Source of the DNA: Oryzomicrobium sp.
GTDB lineage: Bacteria > Pseudomonadota > Gammaproteobacteria > Burkholderiales > Rhodocyclaceae
Reading direction: 5' to 3'
DNA length: 64,000 bases
Assembly (NCBI RefSeq): GCF_021287045.1
Contig: NZ_JAJTBG010000003.1
Location: forward strand, 186,001-250,000
Shown here: piece by piece, positions 36,101 to 48,989 of the stretch
How the letters are laid out: every line of letters starts with the position of its first letter
Numbering within the stretch: the stretch's first letter is position 1
The notes under the pieces: model-generated
Told to the model about the DNA's origin: nothing
Databases searched by the model: none
What the model saw: the letters and a program-made list of their open reading frames with translations, nothing else
Translations under genes and position numbers: made by a program

Positions 36101-39100
36101 GACGAGATCGCCGCCAAGGCCAAGCTGCTGCCGGCCGACTGGCAGAAGCGCCTGCCCCACAACGCCAGCCCCTACACCTCGACCATCGTATTCCTGGTGC
36201 GCAAGGGCAACCCGAAGAACATCAAGGACTGGGAAGACCTGGCCAAGCCGGGCGTCTCGGTGATCACCCCCAACCCCAAGACCTCCGGCGGCGCCCGCTG
36301 GAACTACCTGGCGGCCTGGGGCTACGCCCTGAAGAAGTACGGTAGCGAGGACAAGGCCCAGGAATTCGTCGGCCGCCTGCTCAAGAACGTGCCCGTGTTC
36401 GACACCGGCGCCCGGGGCGCCACCATCAGCTTCGTCGAACGCGGCCTGGGCGACGTGCTGCTCGCCTGGGAGAACGAGGCCCTGCTGGCCACCAAGGAGA
36501 TCGGCAAGGACAAGTTCGACATCGTGGCGCCGGAAACCTCGATCCTGGCCGAGCCGCCGGTGTCGCTCGTGGACAAGAACGTGGACAAGCACGGCACTCG
36601 CAAGGTGGCCCAGGCCTACCTGGAATACCTGTACTCGCCGGAAGGCCAGGACATCGCCGGCAAGCACTACTACCGCCCGGTGGATGCCAAGGTGGCGGCC
36701 AAGTACGCCGGCCAGTTCCCCAAGGTCAAGCTGTTCACCATCAACGACGTGTTCGGCGGCTGGGAAAAGGCCACCAAGGCCCACTTCTCCGACGGCGGCT
36801 CCTTCGACCGCCTGGTCGGCGGCAACCGCTAACGGGAGCCCAGGCAACGCCATGACCGCCCTGGAAGCCCTGCACGACGTGGTCCGCTACTTCAACGACC
36901 ACGCCTTCGCCCGCCCCACCGGCCAGCCGGCCCTGAACGTGACCCCTCAGCAGGTCGAGGGGCTGTTCACCGACCTGCGCCTGGAATCCCGCTACCAGCC
37001 CCTGATTTCGGTGCGGGACGGGGCCAGCGTGGCCCACGAGGCCCTGCTGCGCGCCTTCGGGCCGGACGGCACGCCCCTGTCGCCGGAAGACGTGTTCTCC
37101 CTGCCGGGAGGCAGCGAGGAGATGGTGCACCTGGATCGCCTGGTGCGCACCCTCCACGCCCTCAACTTCCTGGCCAACGGGGCTCGGGGCGACCTGCACC
37201 TGAACGTCCATCCCCAGCACCTGCTGGCGGTCCAGGGCGGCCACGGGCAAGTCTTCGAAACCATCCTGCGCCACCTGGGGTTGTCCCCCGCCCAGGTGGT
37301 GCTGGAAATCGTCGAAACCGGTGACAGCAGCGGCGGTGACGGCAAATCCTACGAGGCCCACCTGGCCCGGGCCATCGCCGGCTGGCGCGAACGGGGCTAC
37401 CGCATCGCCCTGGACGACTTCGGCCGCGCTCACTCCAACGTGCACCGCCTGGCCTGGCTGTCGCCGGACATCGTCAAGCTCGACGGCACCCTGATCTACG
37501 CCGCCGAGCAGGACCGGCGCCACGCCAGCATCCTCAGCCGCATGGTGGCCATCGCCCACGACATCGGCGCGGTGGCGGTATGCGAGGGCATCGAAACCCC
37601 GCGCCACCTGGAGCTGGCCATCGCCGCCGGCGCCGACCAGGTGCAGGGCTACCTGTTTGGAAAACCCGCCTCCCTGGCCCAGCTACGCCAGGGCGACGGA
37701 GACGGCGGGGCCTCCCTGGGCGCCGCCCTGGACACCCTAAAGGCCCTGCTCGCCGAACTCGGCGAGGCGGCCAACGCCGGCACCGCGCCGGCCCAGCCCA
37801 AGGAGCTGGCGGCCTGAGTTTGCCTCTTGCCGCCTCCCTCTTCCCCTCAACGAAACCTCCAACGAAAAAGGCCCCGAAAGGGGCCTTTGCGTTTTGCGGA
37901 CCGTCCGTCGCCGGCTCAGGCGCCCAGGCGACGGCGCCGGGCTTCGAACAGGCAGACCCCAGCGGCCACCGAGACGTTGAGGGATTCGACGCTGCCGAGC
38001 ATAGGGATGCTCACCAGGGTGTCGCAGGTTTCCCGGGTCAGGCGGCGCAGGCCCTCCCCTTCGGCCCCCAGCACCCAGGCGGTGGCGGCGGGCCAGTCGG
38101 CCTCGTAGAGGTTGGAGGTGGCTTCGCCGGCGGTGCCCACCACCCAGATGTCCCGCTCCTTCATCTCGCGCAGGCTGCGGGCCAGGTTGGTGACCACCAC
38201 GTAGGGCACGGTTTCGGCGGCACCGGAGGCGGCCTTGATCGCCACGTCGGTAAGCCCCACCGCCCGGTCCTTGGGCGCCACCACGGCGTGGGCGCCGACC
38301 GCGTCGGCCACCCGCAGGCAGGCCCCCAGGTTGCGCGGATCGGTGATGCCATCCAGCACCAGCAGCAGGGCCGGCTCGGCCAGGGTGTCGAGCACGTCGT
38401 CCAGGGTGACGTGGCGGATGCGGGCGTCCACCAGGGCGATCACTCCCTGGTGGCGGGCGCCGGGGGCCATGCCGTCGAGGCGCTTGCCGTCCACCGGGAT
38501 GACCCGCACCCCGTGGGTTTCGGCATGGCGCAGCAGGTCCTTGGCCCGGGCGTCCTGGCGCTGGGCATCCAGGTAGATTTCCTTCACCGCCTCCGGATCG
38601 TGGCGCAGCTTGGCGATGATGGCGTGAAAGCCGTGGATGGAACGGGTCTGGGAGCGGCTTTCGGCCATGGTGTCTACCTTGCGGAATGGGGAAACAGGGC
38701 GGCGATTGTAGCGGTTCGGGCGGCGGCGGCGAAACGTCCGCCGCCGCCCGGCAACCTGTCCGATCAGCCGGCCTTGGTGCGCTTCACAGCCGGCTTAGCG
38801 GCAGCCTTGCCGGCGGTTTTGGGCGCCGTCTTGCGGGCGGCCTTCGGAGCCGCCTTGGGGGTCGCCTGGACTGCAGCCTTGGCAACCGGCTGTGCCGCCT
38901 TGGTCACGGATTTTGCGGGCTTGGCAGCCTTCGCGCTGACCTTGCCAGCCGGCTTGGCCCGGGCGGGGGCAGCCTTCTTGGCCTTGCCGTCGGCCTTGGC
39001 CTTTGCCGCAGGTTTCTTGGCGGCTGCGGTTGCTGGCTTGGCCGGCTTGGCCTTGGCGGGTTTCCCCTCTTCGGCATCCTTGCTCCGCTTGGCGGCGCTC

Positions 39101-41847
39101 GGTACCGGAACCTCTTCCACCCGCGGCAGCGGGACGCCGCCCAGCAGGGCGGCTACCGGGGCCTTGCGCCGCCGCGCCGGAACGGCCGGGATCGTGTCCC
39201 CTGCGCCGGACGCCGTGCCCTGGGGCGGGCCGAAATAGGTAGTGGGCCGATCCTCGTCCGCCACCGGGCGCGGTGCGGGCCGGGACGCCGGACGTGCCTT
39301 GGCGACCGGGCCACGCGCTTCCGCACGAACGACCGGAGCCGCCTTGCCCCCCTTCCCTCCCTTGCCACTGCCCTTGCCCCGGGGGGCAACGGGTGCGGCA
39401 TGCCGCTCCTCGTCACGGGCAGGAGCGGCTTCGTTGCGCCGGGCCGCCCGGCCGCCGGCCCCGTCCTTGACCAGGACGAAGTCCACCTTGCCGCTTTCCA
39501 GATCGGCCCGCACCAGCTTGACCTTGACCCGGCCGCCCAGGCGGTAGGAAACGCCGCTGCGCTCACCGACCATGGCGTGCTTGACCGGATCGTGGTGGAA
39601 GTAGTCCTCGCCCAGTTCGGAGACGTGCACCAGGCCTTCCACGTACACCTCGTCCAGGGCGACGAAGATGCCGAAGGGCACCACCGTGGAGATGGTGCCG
39701 TCGAACACCTCGCCGATGCGCTCCTTCATGTAGAAGCACTTCAGCCAGTTCTCCACGTCCCGGGTGGCCTCGTCGGCGCGGCGCTCGGTGGCCGAGCAGT
39801 GCAGGCCGATGGATTCCCAGTTGGCGTGGTCCTTGTCCTTGGGCGTCTCCGCCGGCAGTGCCTTGGCGGTCTTGGCCTCGGCGGGGCGCTGCTGGGCGCC
39901 GTTGCGCTTGAAGGGCTTTTCCGGAATCAGGATCAGGTCCTGGTAGCCCTCGGGCTTGTAGCGCTGGCCGGCCAGCACCGCCTTGATCGCCCGGTGCACC
40001 AGCAGGTCCGGATAGCGGCGGATCGGCGAGGTGAAGTGGGTGTAGGCCTCGTAGGCCAGGCCGAAGTGGCCCAGGTTGTCCGGGCTGTAGATGGCCTGGC
40101 GCAGGGAGCGCAGCATCACCGTCTGCAACAGCGGCGCGTCGGGCCGGTCCTTCACCTTGTCGAGCAGTTCGGCGTAGTCCCGGGCGCCCGGGGCATCGCC
40201 GCCGCCGATGGACAGGCCGAATTCCTTGAGGAAGTCGCGCAGGGCTTCGAGCTTTTCCGGCGTCGGGCCCTGGTGCACCCGGTACAGGCAGGTCTGCTTG
40301 TGCTCTTCGAGGAAGTTGGCGGCGCAGACGTTGGCCGCCAGCATGCATTCCTCGATCAGCTTGTGGGCGTCGTTGCGGATGACCGGGATGATGGTGTCGA
40401 TCTTGCCCTGGTCGTTGAAGACCATCTGGGTCTCGGTGGTCTCGAAGTCGATGGCCGCCCGCTGGTCCCGGGCCTTGGAAAGCACCTGGAAGAGCTTGTA
40501 GAGGGTCTGCAGGTGGGGCAGGACCGCCACGTGGGCGTCGGCTTCGGGCTGCGCGGCGCCGGAAATCCAGTTCCACACCTGGGTGTAGGTGAGGCGGGCC
40601 CGGGAGCGGAACACCGCCGGGTAGAAACGGTACTCCTTGATCCGCCCGGCGCTGGTGATCTGCATGTCGCATACCATGGACAGGCGGATCACGTCGGGGT
40701 TGAGGGAGCACAGGCCGTTGGAGAGCTTTTCCGGCAGCATCGGGATCACCCGGCGCGGGAAGTACACCGAGTTGCCCCGGGAGAAGGCGTCGTGGTCCAG
40801 GGCCATGCCCGGCTTGACGTAGTGGGAGACGTCGGCGATAGCCACCACCAGGCGGTAACCCCGGCCGACCTTTTCGGCAAAGACCGCGTCGTCGAAGTCC
40901 CGGGCGGTCTCGCCGTCGATGGTCACCAGGGGCAGATGAGTCAGGTCCTCGCGGCCGGCGGTGTCCACCTTGCGCACCGTGTCCGGGATGGCCTTGGTCT
41001 CGGCCTCGGCTTCCGGCGAGAAATCGAAGGGCAGATCGTGCTTGCGCAGGGCGATCTCGATTTCCATGCCCGGGTCGGCGTAGTTGCCCAGCACCTCTTT
41101 CACCCGGCCGATGGGCTGGGTGTAGCGGGTCGGCTGCTCGATGATCTCGACCACCACCACCTGGCCGGTGCGGATCTCGGGCACGGCCCCGCGCTTCTTG
41201 CCCTTTTTGGCGCCCTCGGCCTTTTCCTCCGGGGCGAGCAGAATCTTCTGGTTGATGCGCCGGTTCTCGGGGACGACGAAGCGCACGCCGTGCTCCTCGA
41301 ACACCCGGCCTACCACCAGAGAATTGGCCCGTTCCAGCACCTCGACGATGGCGCCTTCGCGGCGGCCGCGCCGGTCCACCCCGGTGACCCGGGCCAGGGC
41401 CCGGTCGCCGTGGAGCACCCGGTCCATCTGCTTGGGTTCCAGGTACAGGTCGTCGGACTGGTCGTCGGTGACGAGGAAACCGTAGCCGTCCGGATGGCCG
41501 ATCACCCGGCCGGGGATCAGGTCCACCTTCTCGGGCAGGATCAGGGCGCCCTTGCGGTTGCGCAGCAGCTCGCCCTCCCGCTCCATGGCGCGCAGGCGCC
41601 GCTCGAACAGATCGCGTTCGAAGGGGGCGATGTCGAGCAGGGTGCACAGGTGCTCGACGCTGACGGGACGGCCCTGCTCTTCCAGGGTCAGGGTGATGTA
41701 TTCGCGGGACGGCAGCGGCGACGGATACTTTTGTACCTCCCGTTCGAAGAACGGATCGCGGCGGCGCACTTTCGACAGTTTGGGTGTTGACACTTTTTTG
41801 GGGGTCCTTATAATCCGGCCTTCTTCGATGTTCGCACATCGCCCAGA

Positions 41848-41878
<31 letters not shown>

Positions 41879-42422
41879 TACTAGCGCCGCGAGGCGTGGA
41901 GGTTCGAGTCCTCTTCTGGGCACCAATCGCAGAAAAAAGCCAGCTTCCGAGCTGGCTTTTTTCATTTCTGCGTCGCCAGTTTCTCAGCGCCATCACGTTC
42001 TAGCCAGTGCATCCTTGGGTTTGCGGTGGCCCCCGCGGCAGCGGCACCCTTGGTGCCGGCCAGCACGGAGGCCGGAAAATCGGTGCGTACCAGCATGTCG
42101 GCATGGCAACGCAGGCAGATGATACCAGCCCCGGGCCATGTCTTCAGTTAAATCCCCGCCCGGGCCGTTCCGGCGCCGGCCATGGCTCGGCCCGACACCC
42201 CGGAACCGCCAAAATGGCCGATCCGCGCCTCGTCCGTGAAAATGGGCCGGAAAGTGCAAGAAAACGGACTCATCGGGAGAAATGGGGAGTCGACAGCGAA
42301 TCCCCACGAAGGCTGGACCACGGCCCGATTGTCCTGGTTAGGGCGGGCGCGTAATAACGTTTGCGTTCCCGGCCTGAAGTCCCTATAATCCGCGCCTATT
42401 CGATGTTCGCACATCGCCCAGA

Positions 42423-42453
<31 letters not shown>

Positions 42454-45400
42454 TACTAGCGCCGCGAGGCGTGGAGGTTCGAGTCCTCTTCTGGGCACCA
42501 ATCGTAGAAAAAAGCCAGCTCCCGAGCTGGCTTTTTTCATTTCCGGGCCTAACCCCGTCCCAACGCCCATCCCAAGTCCTAAAAAGCGAACGGCCATGCC
42601 GATTCTGGCATGGCCGTTTGCGTTCGGCGGAAAAGACGCCGAGCCGGGGATTACAGCTGGCCCAGACGGCGGTACAAGGTGTTGCGGCTGATGCCCAGCT
42701 TGCGCGCCGCCGCCGAGATGTTGCCCCCCACCGCTTCCAGGGTGCGCTGAATCGCCTGGCGCTCCATCTCCTCCAGACTCACCATCTCGCCGCCCGGCAT
42801 CAGGGGCCGGACCATCGCGGCCGAGGCCGGCATTTCCGCCATCGGCGCGACGATCGGCGCATCGGACGCGGCTTCGAGCAGGTCTTCGAGCAGGTGGCAC
42901 TCGTTGATTTCCGACTCGTCGTCGTCGAGCAGGGCCAGGGCGACCCGCAGCACGCTGGTCAGTTGCCGGATGTTGCCCGGCCAAGGGTAAGCCTCGAACA
43001 GGCGCATGGTGCTTTCGGACACCTGCACCGCCCGGCCCTCGGCCTCGGCGCCGATGATGTTGTGCACCAGCTGGCGCAGGTCGGCCCGCTCGCGCAGGGG
43101 CGGCAGGGTGACGCTCAGGCCGTTGAGGCGGAAATAGAGATCCTCGCGGAAGGCGCCCCGGGCCACCTCGTCGCGCAGGCGGCGGTGGGTGGCGCAGACT
43201 AGGGCGATATCCACCGGGATGGTCTTGCCGCTGCCCAGGGGGGTGACGCAACGCTCCTGGAGGACCCGCAGCAGCCGGGCCTGGAGGGCCAGGGGCATGT
43301 CGCCGATCTCGTCGAGGAACAGGGTGCCACCGTGGGCTTGCTGGATCTTGCCCACGGCCCCTTCCTTGCGCGCGCCGGTGAAGGCGCCGCCCTGGTAGCC
43401 GAACAGTTCGGACTCGATCAGGTTTTCCGGAATGGCAGCGCAGTTGAGCGCCACGAAGGGGCGGTCGCGCCGCGGGCTGCTGTTGTGGAAGGCCTTGGCG
43501 AAAATCTCCTTGCCCGCGCCGGATTCGCCCTGGATGAGGATCGGGATGTCCCGGCCGATCACCCGGCGGGCCCGATCCACCGCGGCCTGGATGCGCGGGT
43601 CGCCGGTGCACAGGGACTCCAGGGTGATCTCCGCCGGCTCGGCGGGCTGCACTTCGGGCAGCCGCACCGGACGGATCGGTTCCTCCGCCACACCGATCAC
43701 CCGGCCGCCGGCGCCGACGGCCGGCAGGTTGCCGCGCAGCCGCACATAGAAGGTCTTGCCTTCCCGGGTACGCAGGGCGATAGGCCGTTCCGGCTCGCGG
43801 CGCGCCTGATCCACCAGCCGGCCCAGCACGCCCTCGAAGATCACCGAGAAATCCCGGTTCATCACCTCCTGGCGGCGCAAGCCGAGCAACTCCAGGCCCG
43901 AGACGTTGACGGCCGAAATGAAGCCGTCGCCGTTCACCGCCAGCACGCCTTCGCCGAGGGTGCCCAGGTAATCGTCCCGGGAATGGAAGCACACCAGAAT
44001 CTGGCGCGACTGCTCGAAGTCGAACAGGCGGCGCTCCACCATCTGGGCGGACATGCGCACCAGACCGAAGGTGTGGGGCTGATAGCGGCGAAAATCGGTC
44101 GAAATATCCAGCACGCCGATGACGCTGCCGTAGGAGTCGCGCAGGGGCGCCGAGCTACAGGTGAGAAAGCCGTTGTGGTCGAGGAAGTGCTCGGCCCCGA
44201 ACACTTCCAGGGGGCGCTCCTCGACCAGGGCGGTGCCGATGGCGTTGGTGCCGCGCACCGACTCGTCCCAGGAGGAACCGGGCTGGAGGGCGACGCGCTG
44301 GGCCTGGGAAACGAAATCCGGGTCGCCCAGGCTGTGCAACAGCAGGCCGTTGCTGTCGGCCAGGACCACCACGCAGCCCGAATCGTGGATGTGCTCGTAG
44401 ACGTGCTCCATCACGGGCAGGGCATAGGAGATCAGCGACCGGCTACGGTCCTGCTCCTGTTTGAGCACCTGCTCTGCCACCGGATCGGCGGCTACACCAC
44501 GGACGGCAGTCTCGATGCCGGACCGATGACAGCGCTGCCATGAGCGCAGCACCTCGGTACTGAGGAGCTCGCCAGGCAGATCGCCACGCTGGAAGAACAA
44601 CTGTCGTGCCTTGAGGATGCGCAGGGTACGCGCATCCTCGGCAACCAAAGCTTGCCGCATATCCCTCCTCCTTGTTCTCTGCTGCCTACCGCTGTCTCGC
44701 TCGACCGATTTCGTATCGGTTCATGTGTCACTTGTGTTGCAGAACGTAGCACCTGCCCAATTGTTTAGCAACGCATGTGTCGGTGCGAACCCGATCTAGC
44801 AACCTCCGTGCCTGGACAAGTTGCTGAAGCGTGCAACAAAACCCCTGTTTCACCGCCTGGCACGGGGCTTGCTGCCTGGCTCCCTGTCATGGGCCTCGCG
44901 GCCCCTCGCCGGCACAACACTACAAATCTACAAATCATTTCTTCGACCAAAGGAAACCAAGGTGAAACTGACCCTCCGCACCACGCTTCGATCGATCCCC
45001 GTCCTGCTGCTCGCCCTGATCGCCGCCAATGCCATCGCCCACGGCGACGTGGTTCCCCATGCGGTCGACACCACCGGCCTGGACAACCTGGGCAGCGAGT
45101 GGCGCGCCACCAACCCCTTCCGCAAGAACGAAACCGCCATCCGCATCGGCGATTCGGCCTTCAACCAGAACTGCGCCCGCTGCCACGGCCTGGGCGCCGT
45201 GTCCGGCGGCATCGCCCCGGACCTGCGCTACCTGCCCGAAGGTGACGAGGGCGACGAGATCTTCCTCAACCGCATCCGCCACGGTTCCACCCGGGATGGC
45301 CGGGTGTACATGCCCCCCTTCGAGGGCACCCTGTCTCAGGAAGCGATGTGGGCAATCCGCGCCTGGCTGGAGAAGGTCCATGTGGACTAAGCGCCGTACC

Positions 45401-48400
45401 TCCCTGCGCCTGCTGGCCGGCCTCGCCCTGGCCGGTCTGGCTTCCTTCGCCCGGGCCGGCGACGTCCCGGTACAACAGCCTGGCGTGCTGCGCATCGCCG
45501 TCTATAACGATTTCGCCCCCTACTCGGCCAAGGGCCAGGGCATCGACGTGGACCTGGGCCGGGCCCTGGCGGAAAAGCTCGGGCTCAAGCCCGACTTCGT
45601 CTGGTTCAGCGCCGACGACGACATGGGCGACGACCTGCGCAACATGGTGTGGAAGGGCCATTACCTGGGCACCCGGCCGGCGGACGTGATGATGCACGTG
45701 CCGGTGGACACCCGGCTGGCCCAGGCCAACAAGCAGGTGACGATCTTCGCCCCCTACTACCTGGAAACCCTGGCGGTGGTGCGCGATCCCCAGCGGGTGC
45801 CGCCGGTGAGCGGCTCGGCGGCGGTGGCCCTGGAAGTGTTCACCCGGGAAAAGATCGGCGTCGAAGTAGGCTCCCTGGCCGACTCCTTCCTGCTCGCCTC
45901 CCTCAGCGGCCGCATCCGCGACCAAGTGGTGCATTACCGTTCCGTGGCCAAGGCCGTCGGCGGGCTGCGCGCCGGCGAGGTGGCGGCGGTGATGGCGCCC
46001 AAGGCCGAACTGGAGGCCGCCCTGGGCAGCGCCCCGAGTCCCTACGCCATGGGACCGGTGAAGATGCCCGAGATGCGCATCAACGGCTGGGCGCTGGGGC
46101 TGGCGGTGAAGGCCGACAACCCGCAGCTCGCCGACACCCTGGGCCAGGCCATGGCCCAGCTGGAAAAGGACGGCACGGTGAAGCAGATCTTCGCCCGCCA
46201 CGGCGTTACCCACCAGACCACGGGAGACTGACATGAACGCCCCCCTGCCCCGGCAGTCCCCGCTCCCGCGACTGGCGCTCCTGCTCGCCCTGGCCGGCAT
46301 CGCCGGGCCGGGGTGGTGCGGTCCCAACGCCTACGTGCCGAACGAGAAGAGCGGTACCGTGAGCGTGATCGACACCGCCACCGACCAGGTGATCGGCCAG
46401 ATTCCCGCCGGGGCCCGCCCCCGGGGTATCGCCGCCGACCCGGCCGGTAGCCGCCTGTACCTCACCGATGCCAAGGCCAACGGCCTGACCGTGCTGGACA
46501 CCGGCACCCGCCAGATCGTCCGCCAAGTGCCCCTGGGCGAATCGCCGGAAGGCATCTACATCTCCCGGGACGGCAGCCGCCTGGCGGTGGCCGTGGAAGG
46601 CACCAACGCGGTGGCCCTGGTGGATGCCGCCAGCGGCGCGGTGCAGGCCACGGTCAAGGTCCAGGGCAAGAACCCGGAGCACGCCGTGTTCAGCCCCGAC
46701 GGCCGCTGGCTCTACGTCAGCGCCGAGGAGGCCGAACAGGTGGACGTGATCGACGTGGCCCAGGGCAAGCAGGTCAGCAGCATCCCGGTGGGCAAGCGCC
46801 CCCGGGGCATTGCCTTCCTGCCCGACGGCTCCCGGGCCTACGTGGCCTGCGAGCTGGCCGGGGCGGTGTACGCCATCGACACGGCCAGCCGCCAGGTGCT
46901 GGCGCGCATCCCCGCCGGCCAGATGTCCAACGGCGTCGCCGCCCTGCCCGACGGCTCCCGGGTGTTCGTCTCCAACGGCCGCGACGGTACGGTGATGGCC
47001 ATCGACACCGCCAGCCACCAGGTGCTGGCCACCATCGAGGTGGGCAAGCGCCCCTGGAACATGGCGGTGACCCCGGACGGGCGCAAGCTCTACGTGGCCA
47101 ACGGCCGCTCCAACAGCGTCTCGGTGATCGACACCGCCGGCCTGCGCCGCGTCGCCGACATGGCGGTGGGCGAACTGCCCTGGGGAGTGGCGATCCGATG
47201 AGCGCGCCCCGCTACACCCGCACCGCCATCCTGCTGCACTGGGTGCAGGCTGCCCTCGTTCTCACCCTGCTCGGCCTGGGCTGGTACATGGCCGACCTGC
47301 CCAAGGGGCCGGACAAGACCGCCACCTACGCCCTGCACAAGTCCCTGGGGCTGTGCGCCCTGGTCCTGGTAGCGGTGCGCCTGCTGTGGCGCTGGCAGCA
47401 CCGCCCGGCACCCCTGGCCCGGGTCACCACCCAGGAGCGGCTGGCGACGGCGGTGCACCATCTGCTCTACCTGCTGCTGGCGCTGGTGCCCCTGGCCGGC
47501 TACCTGTCGGCCTCGTTCACCAAGTACCCGATGAAGCTGTTCGGCATGCCGGTGTTCAAGGCCGGCTGGGCCGACGAGACGATCAACGGCATGTTCAACG
47601 CCCTGCACAAGGGCAGCGCCCTGATCCTCGCCATCCTGGTGGGCCTGCACGTGGCGGCAGCCCTCTACCACGGGCTACGCCGCGACGGGGTGCTGGCGCG
47701 CATGTCGCCCCACAATTCCCGCGCCGGCACCGCCCTGGAGTGACGCCGGCCCCCCCTGCCCCATTCCCGTTTTTTCCTCTCCCTTGCCAGGCCCCAGCAA
47801 CACCGGGGCCTGTTTTTTTGCCCGCTATTTGCCCGCTTGCCGCTTTGGCAGCCCCGAGTTGTTGCAAAAGAAAACACCTGCTCCAAATTGGAGCAGGTGT
47901 CGTTTTCATTGGGTAAATCGGTTTTACCCTGTAGCAGCACTAAGCAGTGCAGCGCGGGCCGAACGCACCGCAATGCCTCCAGCGCCACCTCCCGATCAAT
48001 CCAGGTTCAGCACCCATTCCAGGGCGGCGCGCAGGTCGGCGTCGTTAATGCGCTCCGGCGGATTGGGGGTCATGGGAATCTCGCCCCACACGCCGCTGCC
48101 GCCCTCCCGGACCTTCTTGGTCAGAATGGCCAGGGCGTTGGGGTTGCCCTTGTACTTGGCGGCCACGTCCTTGTAGGCCGGGCCCACCAGCTTCTTGTCC
48201 ACCGCGTGGCAGGCGACGCAGCGCGCCTTCTTGACGATGGCCTCGGAAGCCGTGGCGCCGCCGGCTGCAACGGCGGCGGCGATGAGGAACAAGCAGTGCT
48301 GCACTTTCATGGGAATCCTTCCAAAAACAGGGCGACGAATGGGGGAAATCGGGGAGAGCAAAGAAACGGGGCGCCTCACACCAGGCCGGCCCGCTCCAGT

Positions 48401-48957
48401 TCGGTCCATTCCTCGTCGCTGAAAAAGCGTGAACGGGCGATGAAGCTGACGCCTTCCGGGCCTTCCAGGGAAAAGGTGTCGCCGTTGCCCGGGGCGACAT
48501 CGATCACCAACTGGGTGTGCTTCGAATACTCGTACTGGGACTGGCCGATGTAGAACGGGCAGCCGCCGATCTCGCCCAGATGCACGTCGTAGCGGCCGAT
48601 CGCCAGTTCGCCGGCCAGGTAGCACATCGGGGCGCTGCCGTCGCAGCAGCCGCCGGATTGAAAGAACATCAGCCCCGCGCCGTGCCTGGCCTTGAGGCGC
48701 TCGATCAGCGCCAGGGCCGCCGGTGTTGCCACAACCCGATCCACCACGATCGTCTCCCGAAGAAAAAACGGGGCGGCAGGGCCGCCCCGAACATCAGCTC
48801 AAGCAACGTGGAGAGCAGAGGAGAGACTTAGAAGAAGCCCAGGGCCTTCGGGCTGTAGCTGACCAGCAGGTTCTTGGTCTGCTGATAGTGGTCGAGCATG
48901 ACCTTGTGGGTCTCGCGGCCGATGCCCGATTCCTTGTAGCCGCCGAAGGTGGCGTGG

Positions 48958-48989
<32 letters not shown>
